Counted from the stretch's first letter, positions 1 to 12,100 are shown. The stretch: DNA of 64,000 bases from Tetrapyrgos nigripes (GCA_013368315.1 JAACJM010000072.1:1-64000), one strand, 5' to 3'. Made by a program: numbers and translations. Notes: a model not told the origin generated them from the letters alone.

Positions 1-268
1 GAGTGTATCTGTGTGTTGCATCATGGGTGGAGCAATGGCGGTGTATGGTCGTCGAGTTCAACAGGATGATCACTGTTGACGCCGAGTTGGCCACGCAGGT
101 GAGGAAGTCGATTGGTTGAGTGAGATATCGCCCTTCTGAGAGTTGTACTACTGGATTTTCTCGTTTTCGACGTTTGGTATGATCTGCTGGGTCGATAAGG
201 TGAGGAATGTAATCCGCAGAGGTCAGCTGTGGTGGAGGAGCCTTTGGCATACGACGTCTGCTCGTCAT
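1..268 (-). pseudogene. KDZ transposase N-terminal fragment (element 1), frameshifted
   Basis: A methionine codon at 266-268 opens a reading frame beginning MTSRRRMPKAPPPQLTSADY that runs off the window edge. The same N-terminus occurs inverted at 41796, where it leads into a recognisable KDZ transposase cysteine-cluster domain, so I assign this piece to the N-terminus of a KDZ (Kyakuja-Dileera-Zisupton) transposase. Base changes between the two copies are mostly third-position, which shows that both were once coding. This copy lacks one C compared with the 41.8-kb copy near 110, so the downstream part (RGQLGVNSDHPVELDDHTP) sits in another frame. It is divergent from the orphan at 707. Only the N-terminus is inside the window, so whether the rest of the gene survives is unknown. 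Confidence 0.6.
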
Positions 269-521
269 CTTGGAATGTATCAGCGATGTCGCTACAGAGT
301 GTCAGATGCGACCCGACGTGACTCTTGCCCGTGCTCAACCCTGATTTGCTCTGTTGGTAAAGTCTTGAATTCCGGAAGCAGACATTTACTTTTAACAAGA
401 AATTTGAGATGTGGGAATTAGTTGACTCTTCTTGCGAACCCTGTTGACGAGTCAATAAGCACAATGAAAAGAATTTCAAAACAATAACTTACCTACCCAT
501 TGTCATGCCCTTCGGAGAACG

Positions 522-543
522 GTAGTTTTATGTCTTTTCGGAC
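522..543 (-). repeat. Copy of the intergenic TTAAACTAC motif
   Basis: The minus strand reads CCGAAAAGACATAAAACTAC here, one of 17 copies of a roughly 20-bp motif found between genes of the composite elements. It lies between the KDZ fragment and the divergent orphan at 707. Its inverted counterpart in the 40-42 kb copy is at 41501. Role unknown. Confidence 0.6.
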
Positions 544-664
544 GACACTGGGTTTCCTCAGTTAATGGGCTTGTCTTACAGTTAACCTAGACATGATCAT
601 GAGTTACTTGATGTAGTTTATTGCATGATTATCCAAAGTACAAATAAATAAGCTCCCCAACCTG

Positions 665-670
665 TATAAA
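665..670 (+). promoter_or_regulatory. TATA box of the KHTQ orphan
   Basis: TATAAA lies 37 bp before the ATG at 707 and is followed by a pyrimidine-rich leader, the usual layout of a fungal core promoter. Confidence 0.45.
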
Positions 671-706
671 CATTGTACAACCTTCCTAACTCCTGCATCC
701 TTCACT

Positions 707-1160
707 ATGGCTCCTATCATCAGCCTCAAGTTCTACAAACACACCCAGTTCTATGCTGACTACCCTGACGACCACGTCTTCCTGATGGCTGGCATCACTC
801 CCTCTTTCACTTCCCAGCTCCATCCTCCTCCCGACTTCCCTTATATCGAAACCACCTCCCCTGTGAACACACGAAATGGCGAATCGCCCTTGAAGTAGCA
901 CCTGCGTTGGCAGAAGACTTGCTTCATGCGATTTACGAAGGGGATCCTGGTCTCAACATGACCATCAGTATTTCTGAACGAGGGGAGGGTACTGTCTACT
1001 CTTCTTTGGGAGAGGAGATACAGAGAGTGAATAATCGGTTCAACTGAGTCTGTGGCATTCACATCAGCCTTGTGGGCCATGGGACTGGGAAGAGAAAGCC
1101 CTTGATGAGCACTGGGAAAGTGAGTTTTGGTTGTTCTTCGGTAATGAACTGTAATTACTC
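707..1160 (+). pseudogene. 'KHTQ' orphan gene, broken copy 1
   Basis: The ATG at 707 starts MAPIISLKFYKHTQFYADYP, but the frame closes at 896-898. A second frame from about 865 continues the protein (CEHTKWRIALEVAPALAEDL, then MTISISERGEGTV, then EEIQRV) until a stop near 1045. The inverted copy at 41306-40895 carries the same two blocks joined in one frame except for a TAA, so this copy has a frameshift and a premature stop. I do not recognise the family. No membrane segment or signal peptide is visible. It is divergent from the KDZ fragment and convergent with the SPT5-like pseudogene, so it is probably transposon cargo. Its counterpart may continue with exons to about 1400, which I could not resolve. 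Confidence 0.5.
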
Positions 1161-1443
1161 ACCTGATAGCTCAGAAATCCATCGGATTCATCGTGAGGCC
1201 CTAGAGTTCTGGGAACTGATATTGTCAGCACCAGGAGGAGAGGATCGTAGTGTGTACCCACCCATTTTTATCTCTTTCTTGTCTATTCTGACGAGCGTTA
1301 CAGGTGGATGTTCAGTAGTCACAGCACATCTTGCCAGGCTTGGTCTCGGTTTAAAAACAGTTCCCAAGGAAGAGACTAACTCCCAGCGGCGACCAAGCTG
1401 CAAGACCTGACTCCGATCCTGAGTAGTATGGTTTCCCGACTGC

Positions 1444-1552
1444 GTAGTTTAACGTCGTCTCGGACGACTTTTCCCTACTTTGTTCCCTGCCAGTCTCCCT
1501 TCCCAATGTCCCCTGTACATAATCAGTAGCGTAGTTTAACATCATCTCGGAT
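1444..1552 (-). repeat. Two copies of the TTAAACTAC motif
   Basis: Copies at 1444-1465 and 1531-1552, both reading CCGAGAtGAtGTTAAACTAC-like on the minus strand, lie between the convergent 3' ends of the KHTQ orphan and the SPT5-like pseudogene. Their inverted counterparts are at 40478 and 40382. Confidence 0.6.
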
Positions 1553-1715
1553 GGGTCTCTATGTCCAGGCTTTGCATTAGAAGATACATCTATTCTTGAT
1601 CAAATACTATACACAATCTGCCTATATCTACACCAAAAAGAATTGTGATATCAATACAAAAGTCTACAGCAAGCAAGACAAAACCCGAAAATGTACAGTA
1701 CAGTAAAGTCTGAAA

Positions 1716-2014
1716 TCAGTCCATGTCCTCATCCTCATCCTCGTCCTCGTCCATATCCATGTCCTCTGGATCTGCCTTCTTTTTCCCCTTGTGGGTCGCT
1801 TTTCTTCTGCTGTCTATGCGCCACCTGCTTCTTGCCCCTGCCGTTGCGTTTCTTTGCTGGAGTAGATGCTCCCTCCCTCTTGATCTCCTCGTCCTCGGCC
1901 TCCTTGTTCTTCTTCTGCCTTTTGCCTCCCCAATGTCCTTTCCAACTCTTCTCGCCTACTCTTGACCCAACTGTTCCACTTATTGTTTGGATCTATGGGT
2001 CCAGTGACAAGCAA
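1716..2014 (-). pseudogene. Lys-rich/acidic C-terminal tail fragment
   Basis: The minus strand encodes a Lys/Arg-rich stretch and then an acidic end, ADPEDMDMDEDEDEDEDMD followed by TGA at 1716-1718. The inverted copy at 39990-40172 encodes an almost identical end (ADPEDMDMDEDEDKDMD), so the tail is conserved as protein. In this copy an extra C near 1787 shifts the frame between the basic and acidic parts. It lies just downstream of the SPT5-like pseudogene on the same strand and may be that gene's last exon or a separate small gene. The intact SPT5-like gene at 25-29.5 kb ends differently (RPRPRVRRE), so the link is unproven. Confidence 0.4.
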
Positions 2015-2093
2015 TCCTTCCCCTCAATTCCAGCTGCTCATCCAAGATTTCTTCCTGAGGAGTTTTTCCAGTTCTTGAACGTGGCTACAATTA

Positions 2094-5000
2094 TCACTGG
2101 TACTGTTCAGTGGGTTTCGTTGTCGAACTTGTGAAAGAGACGTTGGGCATACTTGCCAACATGGGTCCGGCAACGATGAGCATACCTTGCATATGTGTGG
2201 TTGGCTTCACATCGTATGGTGTCACGTCTTCAGGCTCTGCGAACCAGCCTGCAGGTTTGCCGTACTTGACCCACACTTTTCTTCTGGTAAACATGAAGAG
2301 TAGCATGTACCCGATCTTTCGCTGGTCTATCTCCCTTTCTGGGTTTGTAGTCAGCGAAAATCATACACCCTTCAAGTACCGGGATCATCCAGGGTATTTG
2401 AGGCTTCGGTAGCGGTAGATCCAATTCTGAGAAGGAAGGGTCCCATGCACCGCCATCACAAGCTATTTCCTCGTCATCAGGTGGCAACGGAGTTTGAGCT
2501 CGGGAGGGGGGATCACGATAGCTTTGCGGATCTCAATTTGTCGAACATGAAACTTGGGCTGGTAATATAGCTGCCGGCCTTGTAGCAGATACGCTTCCGT
2601 GAGGCCTTTGCCAGTCCTGTTCATAAAGTTAATGAGTCAAATAATGTGAGAAGGAAGGTGCCTACTCACCCAGCATCGCGAACCCAGCTATAGTCCACTT
2701 CAAGTTTGTAGCCAGTCCCTTGGTGATACGTTGCGATTTGATTGAAAGCGATGAAAAGGCATAAACTGCTAGGGTACGCATCCTTGCCATCTTGAAGTTT
2801 AAGGCCTTCCCCACGTCTGACGTCAAAGACTGACGCTTGGTATGTCTTCATCAGTCCCCGGATGACAAGGATACGGACATTCTTCCAGGGTGCGTCAGGT
2901 GTCTTCATCTTGCGCAGTTGCTTCTGTTTAGCTTGCACTGCCAAGTGCACCTTAACTCTAGCCATCTCGACTATTTCATTGTAGTTTATACCCCTCCAGT
3001 TGTCCGAGGCGAAATCACGGAGCTGGACGAGATCTCCCGGTCTATGTCCTTGTCCCAGTTCGCTTCATAGAACTCCTGTTGTAGCAGTGGCAGGAGAGGG
3101 AGTACGTCCTTCAGGGGCATCTTCAACCTGTGTTTGGAAGGGGTGTTAAGTCACATTGCCAAAAAGAAATAAAAGAACAGAAGATGCGCTCACTGCAACT
3201 CGACCACCTCGTCATGTCTCAGGAGCACCGTTTCATTCAGCAAGGGGAAAAACACTTCCAACTTGGTATATGGGTTTGGGGGGAAGACGTTCCTCACATA
3301 GCCCGCGCAGTTGGCATACTTCTGTGCGGTCCTGATGACGGAGACCTGTTCATCGATCCACAAGACTTGACGAGAACCATCTCCATCTCGAGGACCGGCA
3401 AGTCTGCAGGAATTGACATGGACGTTGTGGGTCTGGCTGGAAGAAATTAGCTCTCTATCTTCCAAGTAAAAAACCTAAATAAATACAACTTGCCTTGAAG
3501 TCGGCCAATCTGTGAGTCTGGATGTAGAAAGTCAACCATCTAATGCAAAGATCCCAGATAAGAAGAAACGAAACTTGCCTTCTGGTCTAGATGGCCATCC
3601 ATCTCAACAATACTGCAACTGTCACTGGAGATGTCGGATATGACCCCAAAGATGGAATGCCCTTCAACAGTAGCCAAAACGTTGTCGGTGCAGCAGAACC
3701 GTTTGCGAATGTTGCATTTATCCACCCACTCCTCACCGTGAGTGAGGTCTAGGTATGAGACCAGGCATTGCTCCTCGTTGACTTCCTTCACCGTTCCTGG
3801 TCTGATCAAAATTTGTTCTATTACTTTCTCCTTGTGTACAGCCATCACCTCCTCCACCTCCTTGCATTTCTGAGCTATCTTCATCAAGCGCTGGCAGTCA
3901 GATTTATTCGACGGGGAATCTACGCCTGACGACTCTTCGCCACTTGCGCGGTACATTGTGTTCTTCTGCTTCTGACCTCGTTCTTCTAGACGCGCACCGG
4001 CTGGTATCAGCCCATCCTTCACTAGTCTCTGCAAGCTCTCAACTTGTTCCCCCAGCTCAAATTTCCAGTTGGACGGTATGGGAAGAGGATGAGCTGTAAT
4101 CAGCGTATGTCCACTTTCCATGAAAAGAATTCCCAAGTCAGAGGAGACATGAAGATCGCTATAGCTGACCGAGCTGAGGTCAAAAGCCTTCAGCAATAAA
4201 CCATTCTCGTAGTGCAGACCGTCTTTGCCACATCCAGTCATCAGCGCCCTTCCCGTTCTCTCTCTGGCGAGCTGCAATGTACCACAGCAACCGATGGGAA
4301 GGACCAGAATGTTCTCGTTTGACCACCAATGCAGGGTCTCCTGCATATATCCCCTTCCTCACCCTCACACAAGTCTTTGGTTTGATACATGAAGGGGTCC
4401 AGCTCATCATCTGATCCATCTCTTCTGCAGAGACAGGTTCCAGGATGGGGAGACCAGTCCGACTGCACTTGACGCATTCCTGACTTTGAAGAAAATCTCT
4501 AAAAGGTACCGTCCTGGCGAAAGAGAGATGTAAACCAGGCTCGGCATCAACGTAAACCCAGCCAGATACACCAGGAAAGCACGTTGCGGAACGGATGAGA
4601 GACTTGGGGATGGCCAATGTACCTGTAGTGCTGTTAACTGCAAAAGATGCTGTAGAGGTATAACTCTGGACGAGGTTGAAGAAGTTGCGGTGATGGTAGA
4701 CGGCAAAGGTGAAGCTCTGGACGAGGTCGAAGAAGTTGCGGTGATGGTAGACGGCAACAGTGTAGCTCTGGACAAGGTCGAAGAAGTTGCAGTGATGGTA
4801 GACGGCAACAGTGTAGCTCTGGACGAGGTCGCAGTAGTTGCGGTGGTGATAGCAGAACCGGTTGTGGAGAATTGGGAAAAGATAGAACTGACAGGACTAG
4901 TGAAGGGGGTAGCTCGAGAATCTGGAGTTGCAGTGGTGGTGGTGGAGGAACCAGTTGTGGAGGATTGGGAAAAGCTAGAACTGACAGGACTGGTGAAGGG

Positions 5001-6232
5001 GGTAGCTCGAGATTCTGGAACAGGAGTTGTCCCTGTCCTCAACCAGTCAGCATCCTCGATAATTTCTGACTTCAGTGGCAGCAGGAATAGTGGCTCCTTC
5101 ACAGAGTCAACGTCAATGACCTCATGAGATCCAGCAAGACCCCGGTTGCTGGTAGAAGCGATGGGAGAGACTGGTGGAGAGGGTGAAACGTGGGGAAGGG
5201 TAGAAGTGGACGCTGTTGTGCCCGAGGATGGTGAAGAACCTGGGGCGACTTGGGTGGAGGTGTTGGCTCTGGTATTTGAGAACCAGTGATCGACTTGACC
5301 GAATATCGAAGTAGTCGGTTTAGGAGCAGAAGTGGGAGGAAGCTGTAAGCTGTTATCCATCAACCACTGCTGTTCTAGCCGATTAATGGAATCCAGAGCT
5401 GGCAGGAGGCCATTGTCGTCTTCCACCATCGTGGCTGAGATGGCAGCATCCCAGTCTTCGGCTCGGTAATTCTGCTTCATGATAGACTCCAGCTCGCGAT
5501 GTATTTGAGGGACTTCCATGCCAGACTGAAGAGCACGTCGAACAGCCTCAAATCCCTGATGATAACAAGAAACGCATGAATTTGAAGGAGTTGGAGCTGG
5601 GGCTGGACTGGGAGTTGCAGTTGGGAGACGATGGCGACTACTATCAGTTTTGACAGTGCGAGGAGTGGGGGTCGGAATTGGGTCAAGCTTCTGGGTGTCA
5701 TCAGGAACGGGAGAAGTGAAACGCTCATACAGAGCGGACACTAGCTCGAATTCGGAACCTGGCTGCACCAAAAAGTCAGTATAAGATATATAAAAAGAGA
5801 TGTTGCTCACTTTGCATTTGATATGCCAAAAGGCAGGGGGGTTTGGGTCTCTCAGCATCAGCAGATGTAGCATCTCATCGCTGAGACCCTCATCAGCAGA
5901 TGACATTACTTGAGCCGGAGAGGACAAGACTTTTGCACAGGTCTTGCTGCGTTCGACAAACGCGTCCCAGTGTTCGGCCTCTGCTTGTTCTGCTTGGGCA
6001 GCAATGTTGTCTGCATCTTCATTGTGAAAGGCTGTGTGCATAGATTATTATTTACTAACAGAGCGTAGAGAACAAAAGACTTACCTTCTTCGCCGTACCA
6101 TCTAGGATCCCCTGCCTCCTCCTCCTCCTCCTCCTCGCTGTCATTGATGAGCAGCGGGTCTTCGCCGACTAATTCGCCGTCTTCTTCATCGTCTCGGGAG
6201 ACTACGGCTTGGGTATTGATAAACGGATTCAT
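2094..6232 (-). pseudogene. SPT5-like (NGN/KOW) gene, broken copy (element 1)
   Basis: ATG at 6230-6232; exon 1 (6232-6085) encodes an acidic N-terminus, exon 2 (6031-5811) ends FWHIKCK and exon 3 opens PGSEFELVSALYERF, the start of an NGN domain as in SPT5, a chromatin-bound RNA polymerase II elongation factor. A Ser/Thr/Pro-rich insertion with 19-residue repeats follows, then the second NGN half (GVSGWVYVDAEPG) and a KOW motif (VRVRKGIYAGDPALVV). Further KOW-like segments resemble the intact paralog at 25-29.5 kb: NVRILVIRG at 2.8 kb and VLWIDEQV at 3.4 kb. Relative to that paralog this copy changes frame near 4640-4690, has a 1-nt shift near 4227 and lacks about 70 residues there. I therefore call it a pseudogene. 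The 3' end is uncertain. It is divergent from the 9-13 kb gene, with a long hairpin in between. Confidence 0.65.
4640..4860 (-). repeat. Minisatellite coding Ser/Thr-rich repeats
   Basis: About four copies of a roughly 57-bp unit encode LPSTITATSSTSSR-type repeats inside the SPT5-like pseudogene. The frame change between the two NGN halves falls at the edge of this array, consistent with slippage. Confidence 0.6.
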
Positions 6233-6464
6233 GGCGTGCAGCCTATTGATATACAGATCGTCAGCATAACGTTTAACAATATCTATAGCAGAAGAAGTAA
6301 AAATTTGGGACGACTTAATGGCCTTTTTGGCCAGGCAATATCATTCATATTCATTCTAACTAACTATTCTATGTATACGAATCATACTAGGGACTGGCAT
6401 ACTTACGGGGAGGAGGAGGAGGAGGCAGGGTTTGCAACCTACGCGAGCATTGAAGAGAAGTTAG

Positions 6465-6659
6465 AAAAGATTATTAAGCAAGTGACGCGTGCAGTGTATA
6501 GGGCATGGACGGCGAAGATTCTTCAACATGTTTTGGGCGCTTGGACAGCGCTTAATCTAAAAATAGGATTAAGCGCTGTCCAAGCGCCCAAAACATGTTG
6601 AAGAATCTTCGCCATCCATGCCCTATACACTGCGTGCGTCACTTGCTTAGTAATCTTTT
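6465..6659. repeat. Long hairpin A: 93-bp arms, 9-nt loop
   Basis: The left arm 6465-6557 and right arm 6567-6659 are reverse complements with about four mismatches in 93 positions; the loop is TAAAAATAG. It starts 233 bp upstream of the ATG of the SPT5-like pseudogene, in the long gap before the divergent genes. The intact SPT5-like gene has a different-sequence hairpin in the same position. It could be a foldback element, a cruciform, a source of double-stranded RNA or a duplicated promoter. Confidence 0.9.
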
Positions 6660-6685
6660 CCATCTTCTTCAAGTTCCATCATCGT

Positions 6686-7345
6686 TGTGTACGACGAGGT
6701 CAAACCCTTCCCCACTGACTCCTCCTCCTCCTTGATGCTGGGCCAGCCAGAGTACATAGTCTCTTGGTGAGTTTTGTATTGGTGAATGGCCTCTACATCA
6801 TTTCACGCACTCACTAACATTGGTTATAGTACAGGAGTCATTATCGTTGCATACGACAAGGTCAAACCCTTCCCCACTGACTTCTCCTTGACGCTGGGCC
6901 AGCCAGAGTAGATGGTCTCCTGGTGAGTTCTGTATTTGTGAGTGGCCTCTACATCATTTCCGCACTCACTAACATTTGGTTATAGGGATTGTTTCACTGG
7001 AGTCATTATTGTTGCATACGAGAGGTCAAACCCTTCCCCACCGACTCCTCTTTAATGCTGGGCCAACCAGAGTACATGGTCTCCCAGTGACTGTATTAGT
7101 GAGTACCTTCTGCTTCTTTTCTGCACTCATTAATATTTGGTTATAGGGACTTGTTTTGATGGGAGTCGTCGTTCTCCTGACCCTATCCCACGCCGACTCC
7201 TCATCCTTTGATGCTGGGCCAGCCAGCATGCATGGTCTCCTGGTGAATGTATTAGTGAGTAGCTTCTGCTCCATTTCTTTCCCCGCACTCACTAACATTT
7301 GGTTATAGGGACTTGTTTGGATGGAGTCGTTGTTCTCCTGTCCCA
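6686..7345. repeat. Tandem repeat, about 160 bp x 4
   Basis: Four diverged units each contain GGTCAAACCCTTCCCCACTG-like sequence, then GATGCTGGGCCAGCCAG, then a GGTGAGTT...TGGTTATAG stretch that looks like an intron. Unit starts are near 6686, 6847, 7011 and 7170. This suggests amplification of an exon-intron segment. No continuous reading frame is kept, so I do not call a gene. Confidence 0.7.
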
Positions 7346-7653
7346 TGTCATCATAATAGACAGCTCCTAACTTGGACTCTTGTTGTGGTGTGGACTCCTG
7401 GTGCGTAGCGTCAATCTCAGCATGATATATACATTCTTATCCTCTTTCTCAGATTTGTGTACTCTATTCGTGGCTTGTCCTCATTGGCACTGTAGTATGG
7501 AGAGTAGTGCTATCCTCGTCGAAACGTCACGCTCATTTGTAGGGTGGATTGTAGCCTGTATCGCTTTCTGTGTAGTATATATAGTATAATAACTGTGTTT
7601 CGCTACTTGTACTGAGGCCAGTAGTTAAATATATACTGTAACGGTGTGAGACG

Positions 7654-7803
7654 GTCTAGCCAAGGTCTAGACCAGACCCGACACATCGTTATTATCATAT
7701 CTGGTACCCCTTGCCATTACCATATTACGTCTAGCCAAGGTCTAGACCAGACCCGACACATCGTTATTACCATATCTGGTACCCCTCGCCATTACCATAT
7801 TAC
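7654..7803. repeat. 75-bp tandem repeat, two copies
   Basis: Units 7654-7728 and 7729-7803 both begin GTCTAGCCAAGGTCTAGACC and differ at only a few positions. No coding content seen. Confidence 0.85.
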
Positions 7804-7807
7804 GCAT

Positions 7808-8077
7808 TATTTGACTGCGTCCGCAAAGACATCAAACTACCCTCAGCGTAGAGCTTGAAGAAGTCCGAAAAGACGTTAAACTAGTGGGAATACCTGGCTT
7901 CGTCCACTAAAGACGTTAAACTACCCTCAGCGCAGAGCTTGGAGGAGTCTGAAAAGACGTTAAACTACTGGGATATCTGGCTTCGTCCGCAAAGATGTTA
8001 AACTACCCTCAGCGTAGAGCCTGGAGGAGTCTGAAAAGACGTTAAACTATGCAATACACGCAAAGATGTTAAACTAT
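7808..8077 (+). repeat. Array of seven TTAAACTAC motifs
   Basis: Motif copies lie at 7819, 7863, 7902, 7947, 7985, 8029 and 8056, all reading CCGMAAAGAYGTTAAACTA-like on the plus strand. They form about three higher-order units of roughly 83 bp that also contain CCCTCAGCGTAGAGC. The array begins directly downstream of the CxxC orphan's stop codon (8105-8107, minus strand), so it lies in that gene's 3' flank. Confidence 0.75.
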
Positions 8078-8104
8078 GCAGGGAATATCGACTGAGACTA
8101 GGTA

Positions 8105-8770
8105 TCAATCTACGACAATGGGATCAGTGCGTGCCCCCGTCCCACTCAGCATCTTTCCCTGCAACCAAACAATGCGAGCGGCCCCTATAGTAGTGGTGAG
8201 CACAGCTATTATTCTCTAGTGTAAAAGGAACTCACTAGTCTTTCTTTCGAAGTCTTTAATTTCAGCTCGGACACAGACAAGCTTACGGATCCCTTCTATG
8301 CAAATGAGAAGATAGGGTGAGTAAGAATTAGTTTTGTCAGTAAGCTAAGGCTCACCCTCATCCAGAGTTAACCGGTTCCTGCTCAGACTCAGAGTGTCCC
8401 TCAAGACTTCGCGTTCTATGCGCTGCTTGGCATAACGCTGCCACTCCTGGAAAGCGTGCTGGAGGAGCATTTGCTCAACGACGAATATGAACCCGCATCG
8501 GGTGCCGATGTCGCAACGGTGACAGTCGATGGAGAGCACGCCGTGGCGATTAATGCCAACCTCATGGAGACGAGAACCTATCTCGCCATGGGTGCAGACA
8601 ACTAGCTCAGTGAATATCTTCAGATTGATCTCTGCGCAGATCATGAACTTGGCTTGTAGTTCTGGGTTTCGCGAGGTGAGGAAGGCAGGTGGACGTGGAG
8701 GTTGGAGGACAAGTTGGAGGAATGGTTGAGTAGGGGTGTGGTAGCGAGAGGGTTCATAGGGATGAGGCAT
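8105..8770 (-). CDS. CxxC orphan protein, 184 aa, three exons
   Basis: Model: exons 8770-8356, 8295-8236 and 8184-8105, giving 184 residues with TGA at 8105-8107. Both introns (60 and 51 nt) have GTGAG donors and TAG acceptors and the frame closes. I do not recognise the family. The centre holds a Cys/His pattern (VVCTHGEIGS, then NRHGVLSIDCHRCDIG), that is C-x-H followed by G-x-L-S-x-x-C-x-x-C, which could bind one zinc ion. A helix-rich C-terminus (LLQHAFQEWQRYAKQRIERE) follows. The two broken reading frames at 22.7 and 23.7 kb share this pattern, so it is a small family carried by both composite elements. No signal peptide or membrane segment is visible. It is divergent from the large gene at 9168. 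Confidence 0.6.
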
Positions 8771-9167
8771 GTTGCAGATGGGGGCAGAGTAGGAGGATGT
8801 TACGCAGATGTAGACAGTCCGGAACTCGTGAGTATTTACCTGCTGGATTCGTGACTCGATTTTGTTCCTAATCTAGTAGTTTAAGGCAGCAAAACATTCA
8901 GGTTCTCGTGAGTATGTTCTGACTCTCATTGTTGATTGAAATTAATCTCATTTCCCTTTTTTCTACTAGTGGGGTTACTTGGTGAATATAGCCTGAAATC
9001 CCTTGGGTTGGTCACCGGGTGCTCGTGAGTATGTTGTGACGTTCATTGTCAATTGATATCAATTTTCTTTTGTTCTACAACTCGGGCTAATTGGGAAATA
9101 CGGCCTCTAAGATAACCAAGATCTTAGTTGATATTGTCCTGCGTCCTGCAAACTTGAATCTTTAACG

Positions 9168-12100
9168 ATGCCTACGGCAACGCGCTCAAAAGCACGGTGT
9201 GGTGAGGATTCTGACTGTACGTGGATTATCTGTGGTGGCTTGTGCTCATCTGGCAGGTCTAATTCTCACCTTACAGCTACGAAACAACCTGCCATGAAAT
9301 GTAGCGACACCAAAACAGTCAAGAAAGCTGGTGGAGACGAGCTTCCTGGTGAGTTTGGTTTCAAGCTCAGTCCACTCCTCTATTCATGATTTTGCCAGCG
9401 AGAGAAACCCGTTCGATGAAGTCCAAGAACATGGCGAAGCAAGTCTCAGTCGTGATCCCCGTCCCCACTGACAGAAAGAAGACACAAGCCAAGTCAGCTA
9501 AGAGAGCTGCTCGGAAACGGCCTGCTGACAACGAACTCACTGAACCGACTCAGGAGGCCCCTGCATACTCAGCGTCTGTGACCCCACCTTCTCCATCACA
9601 GAAGACTGGTCAAGAAGACGTGTCTCCAGGGCCTACTCCACCACTTTACCCTCCAACCCCACCTTCTCCATCCCAGAAAACCGGTCAAGAAGACGTGTCT
9701 CCAGGGCCTACTCCACCACCTTACCCTCCATCAGTATCACAGATAGCCTGCTTCCGACCATCTCAAAGGCTTTCCATTATGGCCTTGTCTGCTCTGTCTT
9801 CGCCTCCCCCTTCTCCTACTCCTGCTCACAGTGAGGTCGGACTTGAGTCTACCTCCCCAGCCCAAGAAGCTGTCGTGCCTGGAGTTCTCAGTTTTGACAC
9901 TCCTCCTCAGACCACCCAGGGATTAATCGAGGCTCTCGTCAAGGCCACCGACACAATATATGAGCACGCTGGCCGTGAATTCCCTCTGGGTGATCAAGAC
10001 ATAGAGGGCATGCTGAGAAAAGTCAGAGCAGCAATGGCACCGTGGGATTGGTGGCCACATGAGCAGTGGATGGCTGCTGCTTCAGCTGTTGTGAAGTTAG
10101 AGGACATGGAGACACCAGAAGCGGTAGAGGAGCAGGCGTTTCCCTACGTAAACGATGTGTGGCTTGCCTACGGAATCACGGAGGAATACCTCAAGGAAAA
10201 TTTTCCTCACGCTTACAACGAAGAAGACTGGATGGAAGGCCTCGCAGACCGAGTTGATGAGGGTCAAGACAGACACACCGAGCGACAAGAAGTAGACGAG
10301 GGAGAAGGAGATCGGGAAGCCAGAGCTATACAAGTTCTTCGCAACCACGCAGAGAGTGAAGCCGGGCCGTTAGAGATCACTGCCCAATTGGAGGAGATCT
10401 TTGATGGAAAGGTTGACCCTGCGTGGACTTGTGCGGCAGATGTAGCCACGGCTGAGGACGAGGACAATAAGGACGGCCCCAAACGCCTTGAGGAATACAT
10501 TGCCAGGGTATTTCCCAGCTACTTTGGAAAGGATTCTCCTCTTTTGAGGCCTCGTCGTTCAGCAGCAGAGGGTGTTAACTACACCCCGGTGGTCAGCACC
10601 CAGGATGATGAAGGCGGGAATCTCATGGATGACCATGAGGGTTCTTCCGACTACAGGGAGGATATGAGAAGAGCAGAGGACTTGGAGAAAAAGCAGAAAG
10701 AACGTAGGGAGAAGATTAAGCGAGCGAACGAAGGTGAAGGTGAAGGCCAGGGCGACGGTACCAATGACGAGGTTGAAGAAGAAGATCCTCCTGTTACTGC
10801 CAGACGATGTCGTGGGGCTAAAGGTCCTAAGGCAATGAGGCCCTTTGGTGGGTCAAACAAGAAGAGAAAGCAGCCGAAGCAGAGGTCGACTGGGGATGAC
10901 CAGCAGAGTACTGAAGCTACCAGTGGAAATATGGATGACGAAGATGCAGAGGACTATGACACAGAGGACTACGCCACGGGGCTAGTTCCTGCTGAGATGA
11001 AAGCAGAGGTTTGGGTGGCTAGAGCAGACTATGAGAAGAGGATGGAAGATATTGCCAGCAAAAACAACCGACCTGTGCAGACTGCATATCGTGAGGCGGG
11101 AGAATTGGTCATCCATTCCCAGAATCCAAATCTCTGGAACATATTCCAGAAGTGGTTTGTGGCAACCGACAGAAACAATCAGAGTGTGCCAACGGGAGGT
11201 ATGTCTTTAAACTCTCTGAACGATCAACGATACTGACGAAGGATCCAGTGAACCCTTCCACTTACCTTGGTGAGGAATGGGAGAAGTTTCGTAAAGAGAA
11301 ACTCAGCGATGAGTGGGAAAAGGCAGAGAAACAGGAAGAGGAGTTTGCTTTTCTCCAGGAATGGCATTCGCTGCGGTACAGCTCAGACCCCAAGCAGAGT
11401 GGAGGACTGACGAAGGCCGATGTCAAGTCAGTGGCTACTGCTGTGAGGAATTTGGTGAGTGCGCAGTAGTTCGGTTTTGGAGTCTCATTTGCTGATTAGC
11501 TTCGGATTGACAAGGGAAAGCAAGCCACCTTGAATCGCAATATCTGGGTGGTAAGCTTTGTGATAGACCCCAAGAACCACAACAACAGCGTGATGACAGG
11601 CTGGGGGAAAGAATTTGAGGTCATGAAGATGTCTTATCTGATGCAGGTCGGTCAGCAGCTTCAGGATCCTGCTGTGCTGTTGGGTGGTGAACACATCAAA
11701 GCTCAGATTGCATCTAACGTCCCAGACGCTCTCCGCCGGTTAGTTCTGATGGGAGAGGCTGTTAATGGCAATCGAGAGCGAGATCGGACATTCCTGAAGG
11801 AGATGTTGCTCTGCGATATTGGTGAGTGCTCTTTCATGTTTTCTTACTGAGGCTCATGCATTGTTATTCAAAGCACAAGTCCATCCTTCTCTGACCCAAA
11901 AGAAGTTTCTGTGGGGTACCTTCGCAGACTGGGCTTACCGAAACCAAGTCCGCATTATTAACTGGGAGGATGGCTTCAAATCTCCAGGAAACGATCTCAC
12001 AAACGTGTCCATGGCTATTGCTCAAGCGGGTGGCAGTCCACTTACCACTAAGCGCATCGAGGAGTGCCACTGGTACTTGGAGGCATGGGCACGGAAGGAA

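Noticed and set aside
1814..2134. Plus-strand Pro/Ser/Leu-rich frame at 1691-2134
   Set aside because: It is antisense to the conserved basic/acidic tail, whose protein similarity with the 40-kb copy shows the minus strand is the coding one.
7654..8077. CRISPR-like array
   Set aside because: Units are adjacent tandem repeats with no unique spacers, and the genome is eukaryotic.
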